Source: Saccharofermentans sp. (GTDB lineage: Bacteria > Bacillota > Clostridia > Saccharofermentanales > Saccharofermentanaceae). From it: a stretch of 35,960 nt of DNA. This document shows positions 31,732 to 35,960 of the stretch, piece after piece; the first letter of the stretch is position 1; the number at the start of each line of letters is the position of its first letter. A model generated the notes under the pieces. That model was not told the origin of the DNA and ran no database searches. It was given only the letters and a program-made list of their open reading frames with translations. Location: assembly GCA_024685385.1 (NCBI GenBank), contig JAIKVV010000014.1, forward strand, positions 1-35,960. Direction: 5' to 3'. The translations under genes and the position numbers were made by a program.

Positions 31732-31773
31732 AGTAGTTGATTAAAAATATAAATCGCTAGGAGGACATTATAT

Positions 31774-32742
31774 ATGCCATTAGTAACAACTAAGGAAATG
31801 TTCAAGAAGGCTTATGACGGCGGGTACGCCATCGGCGCTTTCAACGTCAACAACATGGAGATCGTCCAGGGCATCACAGAGGCCGCAGGCGAACTCAACA
31901 GCCCTGTCATCCTTCAGGTTTCCAAGGGTGCAAGAGCTTATGCTAACCACACCTATCTCGTAAAGCTCGTAGAAGCAGCTATCATCGAGAATCCCCAGAT
32001 CCCGATCGCACTTCACCTTGACCACGGTGATACATTCGAGCTCTGCAAGTCCTGTATCGACGGCGGTTTCACATCCGTTATGATCGATGCTTCCTCCAAG
32101 TCTTTCGAGGACAACATCGCTCTCACAAAGCAGGTCGTTGAATATGCTCACGATCACGGTGTCGTTGTAGAGGCTGAGCTCGGAACACTGGCCGGCATCG
32201 AGGACGAAGTCGTTGTTGAGTCCGGTAAGGAAGCTTACACAAGACCTGAAGAGGTTGAGGAATTCGTTTCCAGAACAGGCTGCGACTCCCTTGCAATCGC
32301 TATCGGAACATCCCACGGCGCTTACAAGTTCACACCCGAGCAGTGCACAAGAAACGCTGACGGTATCCTCGTACCTCCCCCGCTCCGCTTCGACGTACTC
32401 GAAGAGTGCATCAAGAGACTTCCCGGATTCCCTATCGTTCTTCACGGTTCTTCTTCCGTACCTCAGGAATTCGTTAAGATGGTCAACGAGAACGGCGGTA
32501 AGATGCCTGATGCAGTAGGTATCCCCGAGGAGCAGCTCCGTGAGGCAGCTAAGCTCGCAGTCTGCAAGATCAACATCGATTCCGATATCCGTCTTGCAAT
32601 GACAGGCAACATCCGTAAGTACTTCAATGAGCATCCCGATCACTTCGATCCCCGCCAGTACCTCAAGCCCGCCCGTCAGGCTGTTAAGGACATGGTCGCT
32701 CACAAGATCGTTAACGTATTGGGTTCCGACGGAAAGGCCTGA
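31774..32742 (+). CDS. fba: Class II fructose-1,6-bisphosphate aldolase
   Basis: Zinc enzyme of glycolysis and gluconeogenesis. HLDHGD (81-86) gives the catalytic Asp83 and zinc ligand His84; the other zinc-site histidines are His181 in GTSHGAY and His224 in VLHGSSSVP. EAELG (133-137) is also typical. Length 322 fits the class II family. The gene stands alone, with its own promoter-like sequence, an AGGAGG site six to nine bases before the ATG, and a strong terminator. Its codons are more restricted than those of its neighbours (for instance CTC, ATC, AAG and GCT recur), as expected of a very highly expressed gene. Confidence 0.97.
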   Translation: MPLVTTKEMFKKAYDGGYAIGAFNVNNMEIVQGITEAAGELNSPVILQVSKGARAYANHTYLVKLVEAAIIENPQIPIALHLDHGDTFELCKSCIDGGFTSVMIDASSKSFEDNIALTKQVVEYAHDHGVVVEAELGTLAGIEDEVVVESGKEAYTRPEEVEEFVSRTGCDSLAIAIGTSHGAYKFTPEQCTRNADGILVPPPLRFDVLEECIKRLPGFPIVLHGSSSVPQEFVKMVNENGGKMPDAVGIPEEQLREAAKLAVCKINIDSDIRLAMTGNIRKYFNEHPDHFDPRQYLKPARQAVKDMVAHKIVNVLGSDGKA

Positions 32743-32769
32743 TCTTAACTTATCAGACTATGACATTAC

Positions 32770-32804
32770 AGAGGCTGTTCAAAATGAACAGCCTCTTTCT
32801 TTTG
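32770..32804 (+). terminator. Rho-independent terminator after the aldolase gene
   Basis: A perfect 11-bp stem, AGAGGCTGTTC with GAACAGCCTCT (32770-32780 and 32786-32796), has a five-base loop and is followed by TTCTTTT. It lies 28 bases after the aldolase stop. It also lies just past the end of the convergent hydrolase gene, but lacks a U-run on that strand. Confidence 0.93.
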
Positions 32805-32809
32805 CAATA

Positions 32810-33832
32810 TCAGATCTTTTTTATGAGTTCCTTGATCAGATCGGCGCATTCTTCAGGTCTTTGCTCATAGATGAGATGGCTTCCCGGAAGAAGTTTGAGC
32901 TCACAATTTCCCATCTTCTGAAGATAGGGGATCAGTATGTTATTTCTTGCATCTATATATTTTTGCTCTGTCTCTGATGCCCATGAAGCACAGATGTAGA
33001 TCTTGGGAATGTCATTGGTTACTATGGAATCCCATGTTGTTTTACAGTTATCCCTAATGAGATCATATTCCGAATCCATTGCGAAATTCCAAAGGGATGA
33101 TGTTGACATCAGGTAGGACATGGCCTGTGCTGCCTCTTCATCCTGAAGATCCGCATTAGCGGGAAGATCCGCTGAAACTCCGGCGATGCTCAATCTGTAA
33201 AGACCGGTCTTGTTAAGAAGGATCTCCGGCAAGCTGTGTTTGTTTTCGGGTTTTCCTTTCGGGAAGGTCTCTTCTTCCAGTTGTGTCGAATCAAACAGGA
33301 CCACCGCTTCAACATCTCCGGGATAAACACTTTCCCAATATGTCGCATAAACGCCTCCGAGGGAGTGTGCGGCCAGGATGACCGGCCCTTTGATCCCGCT
33401 GTTATCCAGAGCCTTCCTGTATTCATCCACTATCTGTTTGACAGTCATGGGGGTCAGCGAATCATCGCTCAAACCGTAACCTGCCCTGTCAATGAAAACG
33501 ATCCTGTTTTCTCCTGCAAGGATATCGGTCATATCTCTGTATGTAATGCACATGTCTTCAATTCCGAGGCCGGATAAGAATACTATCGTGTGCCCGTTTT
33601 CATTCCCGTATGTTACGACATTCAATGAGTGCCCGCCTGCATCTGCAGGATCATAAATACCGAATTCCGAAGCGATCTTACGTTCTTCTGTCCGCCTCAC
33701 AAGATCATAGATCTTGATCCCGGCTGAAGAGATCAATAAGATGCCGGCGATAAAGGCGGCCGTTATTGCTGCCGTTCTAAATATCCGGGGACGGGTCTTA
33801 TCAGTCTGTTTCTTTTCAAATCCTGCTGCCAT
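32810..33832 (-). CDS. Membrane-anchored alpha/beta hydrolase
   Basis: A short basic N-terminus and one membrane helix (about 17-42) are followed by an alpha/beta-hydrolase domain. The nucleophile elbow is AHSLGG with Ser157; the oxyanion-side motif is FLSGLGIED near 85-93; IDRAGYGLSD (114-123) is typical, and the catalytic His is probably in GSHLIYEQ near the C-terminus. The C-terminal half carries the cap. The extracytoplasmic substrate (ester, peptide or lipid) cannot be told. No strong ribosome site precedes the ATG at 33832. It converges on the aldolase gene and diverges from the GT-C-like gene at 33955. Confidence 0.85.
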   Translation of the reverse strand: MAAGFEKKQTDKTRPRIFRTAAITAAFIAGILLISSAGIKIYDLVRRTEERKIASEFGIYDPADAGGHSLNVVTYGNENGHTIVFLSGLGIEDMCITYRDMTDILAGENRIVFIDRAGYGLSDDSLTPMTVKQIVDEYRKALDNSGIKGPVILAAHSLGGVYATYWESVYPGDVEAVVLFDSTQLEEETFPKGKPENKHSLPEILLNKTGLYRLSIAGVSADLPANADLQDEEAAQAMSYLMSTSSLWNFAMDSEYDLIRDNCKTTWDSIVTNDIPKIYICASWASETEQKYIDARNNILIPYLQKMGNCELKLLPGSHLIYEQRPEECADLIKELIKKI

Positions 33833-33899
33833 TTTTATGTCTCACGGAACGGTCTTGTGAAAGCCGTTATGCCCACAGAATAACATATTTACAACATAA

Positions 33900-33914
33900 A
33901 CCGCATAATACGGT
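33900..33914. promoter_or_regulatory. Operator-like dyad between divergent hydrolase and GT-C-like genes
   Basis: ACCGCATAATACGGT is symmetric about its central A apart from one C/A pair (7 bases each side, 6 complementary). It sits in the 122-base interval between the two divergent start codons and overlaps the region where either promoter would lie, next to a TAAAAT (33917-33922) that may be the plus-strand -10. A repressor site is possible, but a 15-base dyad can occur by chance. Confidence 0.3.
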
Positions 33915-33954
33915 GTAAAATATCAAACAGAACTATTTATCTTGAGGGGGATCA

Positions 33955-35960
33955 ATGTCAGACTATATCCTTGCCATCTCTGTTCCGCTGATATTCGGAC
34001 TAATCGCATTCGGTATTCTCTTTCTTACAAAACATGATTCCGGAGCGGTCAGAAAAAAACTCTTAACCTGTTTCCTGATCCAGGCAGCCGGCTTTGAGGT
34101 CTCTGTCGTTTTGCTGAAAACCTTTGCAAATCTTGCCCTCTGGCAGGATCTTGTCATCCCTCTTGCCGCGATCCTGTCCGTGAGTCTTGTCACGACTGCT
34201 TCCGTCGCCCTTTCCGCCGTCGTAAAAGATAAAAAGCTCATCCGCTTCCTTAAGATCGCGGGATATTCGGCTTTCGCCCTTCTCATTGCGGAATGTCTTT
34301 TATTCAATCTGAAGAGCATGTCCGCCGAAAAGGATCATCTCATAAAAGAGAATGTTCCCTTAACGGGCATTGCAAGCATGGAAGACGATAAACAGGAAAA
34401 GTACATAATATACGAAGACGGGATCTATGTTTTCGGAAAGACCTATCTCGTTTACGATAACCTTCCCGGCAATGTCAGATTCGTTTCGGTAAATCAGCAG
34501 AGACAGCAGTCAAAGGACAACCGTGCGTTTGTCTTAACGGCTGAGATCAAGGACTCTTCCATGTCCGATTCCTACATGACCGTAGGAGCTAAGCGCACTT
34601 TCGGATACTACGGCAGGACTGACTTCGCCGTAAGGCCCGCAGACTCGGGATTCGCTCTCGGAATGATAGTCGATCCCGCCAAAAACAGTGATTTTGCTTA
34701 TGATGAAGCAACTATCGAAGCAGGAAACAACACTGCTCCCATGCTCATCTCCTCCGTTACTCTCTGGAATGCCGCTCCCTATGATTTCATGTTTTCGAGG
34801 ATCGTTATCATCTGGGTCCTGACACTCCTTATCAGCGCAGTCATCATCTTCAGATTCTATGATGTCAGATACGACAGGAATAATACTTATCACAGGATAT
34901 TGGTCGAGCTGGTCGTATTTGCAACAGTCGCCCTTTCCTTTACCGTTCAGGGGCCCGATAAGAATATCGTCAAATATCCTCTCACCGAATCAGTAGATTA
35001 TTACGATATTTACGTTCAGACATTCGATGCCATCGAAAAGCATCAGGTCCATATCGATTTCGCACCTCCCGCCGAACTTGCGGAAATTGATAATCCCTAT
35101 GATTACAGCGAACGCAAAGCAGCCGGAATAGAAGATTTCCTTTGGGATCATGCCTATTACGACGGCAAATACTATTCCTACTTCGGCGTAGTTCCCATAT
35201 TCACGAACTACTATCCGATATATATGCTCACGGGAAGCGTGCCCACCTGTGATACCGTAATAGCCATCAACGGGGCTCTTGCCACGCTTTTCCTTGCTCT
35301 GGCCATACTGGCAGTTATCAGGATCTACTGTCCTGACGCTAAACTGCTCCTGGTCCTCACGGCGATCGTAACGGGCACTACGCTGAGCTACATTCCCGTA
35401 CTTATGAATTACGGCTATATGTATAATGTCGCATGCATAACGGCGCTTATGTTCCTGTCCTTAAGCCTTTGGTCGGGCTTTACCGCGACGCTTGCCTCCG
35501 GCTGGAAAAAATATATCCTCTATTTCGTGAGCGGTCTGGCCCTGGGTCTTACGGCAGGATCCAGACCCATAATCGCCGTATGCGCCGCAGTGATGATCCC
35601 CAGGTTCATATCGGTCCTGGCGGACAAAAAGCAAAAAGTCCTGTCCCGTGCAGGTCAGGCAGGGACCTTCATGGCTCCTCTTCTCGCATCCGTGGCAGGG
35701 ATCTTATATTATAACTACCTGAGATTCGGAAGCCTTCTGGACTTCGGAGCTGCATACCAGCTTACGGTAGGAGACATCCACAACATGAAGATGTCTTTGT
35801 CGGCTTTCCCTCTGTCCATATATTATTTCTTCCTGATACCGGCAAGACAGACAGAGACCTTCCCTTATTTTGATTACTCCAACAACATCGTGGCCAATGC
35901 GGAGGCATACCGCTATACGGTCCTTAATCTGGGCCTGTTCTTCTTCCCCGTCTTCCTTTT
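33955..35960 (+). CDS. Large polytopic membrane protein, GT-C-like glycosyltransferase candidate (3' end outside window)
   Basis: An uninterrupted frame starts at the ATG at 33955, behind GAGGGGG, and is still open at the right edge (at least 668 residues). Membrane helices near 3-24, 36-58, 66-88 and 100-118 are followed by a ~165-residue extracytoplasmic domain, another helix near 283-300, and, after a further soluble stretch rich in Asp and Tyr (YYDIYVQTF to YYSYFGVVPIFTNYYP), a series of helices from about residue 430. GLTAGSRPIIAV (about 530-540) and YLRFGSLLDFGAAYQLT (about 590-605) resemble segments of ArnT/PMT-type (GT-C) and related large membrane glycosyltransferases. These add sugars from polyprenyl phosphates to envelope polymers or proteins. 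The assignment is by pattern only; donor and acceptor are unknown. Confidence 0.7.
   Translation, partial: MSDYILAISVPLIFGLIAFGILFLTKHDSGAVRKKLLTCFLIQAAGFEVSVVLLKTFANLALWQDLVIPLAAILSVSLVTTASVALSAVVKDKKLIRFLKIAGYSAFALLIAECLLFNLKSMSAEKDHLIKENVPLTGIASMEDDKQEKYIIYEDGIYVFGKTYLVYDNLPGNVRFVSVNQQRQQSKDNRAFVLTAEIKDSSMSDSYMTVGAKRTFGYYGRTDFAVRPADSGFALGMIVDPAKNSDFAYDEATIEAGNNTAPMLISSVTLWNAAPYDFMFSRIVIIWVLTLLISAVIIFRFYDVRYDRNNTYHRILVELVVFATVALSFTVQGPDKNIVKYPLTESVDYYDIYVQTFDAIEKHQVHIDFAPPAELAEIDNPYDYSERKAAGIEDFLWDHAYYDGKYYSYFGVVPIFTNYYPIYMLTGSVPTCDTVIAINGALATLFLALAILAVIRIYCPDAKLLLVLTAIVTGTTLSYIPVLMNYGYMYNVACITALMFLSLSLWSGFTATLASGWKKYILYFVSGLALGLTAGSRPIIAVCAAVMIPRFISVLADKKQKVLSRAGQAGTFMAPLLASVAGILYYNYLRFGSLLDFGAAYQLTVGDIHNMKMSLSAFPLSIYYFFLIPARQTETFPYFDYSNNIVANAEAYRYTVLNLGLFFFPVFL

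Noticed and set aside
31780..32703. A 307-codon minus-strand frame across the aldolase gene
   Set aside because: Long only because of the biased codon use of a highly expressed gene; the plus-strand gene is certain.

Overview
The window reads as chromosomal DNA of an anaerobic Firmicute of class Clostridia, most likely a fibre-degrading gut, rumen or digester species. The grounds are the hprK-murB-whiA block, a MetA-type homoserine acyltransferase, Clostridium-style AGGAGG ribosome sites and a cellobiose/cellodextrin phosphorylase pair very similar to those of Clostridium thermocellum. No mobile element, CRISPR array, rRNA or tRNA is visible. The first ~320 bases are AT-richer and hold what looks like the decayed end of a type I restriction specificity gene (HsdS).

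Layout. 1-321: HsdS-like remnant with an inverted repeat. 385-2040 (-): 23S rRNA uracil methyltransferase without the usual Fe-S cysteines and with a C-terminal extension. 2129-4411 (+): class A penicillin-binding protein. 4423-9984 (-): proB, alr, nnrD, metA, a uridine-kinase-like kinase and an unknown membrane protein. 10026-12328 (-): a membrane-anchored PQQ-type beta-propeller protein and a small cytosolic-looking partner. 12458-15152 (-): whiA, murB, hprK. 15168-20681 (-): cellodextrin phosphorylase and cellobiose phosphorylase, separated by a nested hairpin/terminator. 20855-24597 (-): sugar-binding lipoprotein, a second lipoprotein, a degenerate CbiG-like protein. 24918-26521 (-): DUF4203-like membrane protein and a tRNA dihydrouridine synthase. 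26611-28735 (+): two CobW/G3E GTPases, one fused to a YcgQ/DUF1980-like domain, the other with a tandem His/Cys-rich metal-binding insert. 28770-31628 (+): trkA-trkH potassium uptake. 31774-32742 (+): class II fructose-bisphosphate aldolase. 32810-33832 (-): anchored alpha/beta hydrolase. 33955-end (+): a large polytopic, GT-C-like membrane protein cut off by the right edge.

How it fits together. The binding lipoprotein and the two cytosolic phosphorylases suggest import of beta-1,4-glucan oligomers and their energy-saving phosphorolysis to glucose 1-phosphate. hprK, the catabolite-control kinase, starts 15 bases after the cellodextrin phosphorylase gene. The least explained part is 23.5-28.7 kb, where a solitary CbiG relative lies near two unusual CobW-type metallochaperone GTPases with no cobalamin genes around them. 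The GTPase-DUF1980 fusion paired with the His/Cys-repeat GTPase is the best candidate for a little-described system, plausibly zinc or other transition-metal homeostasis.
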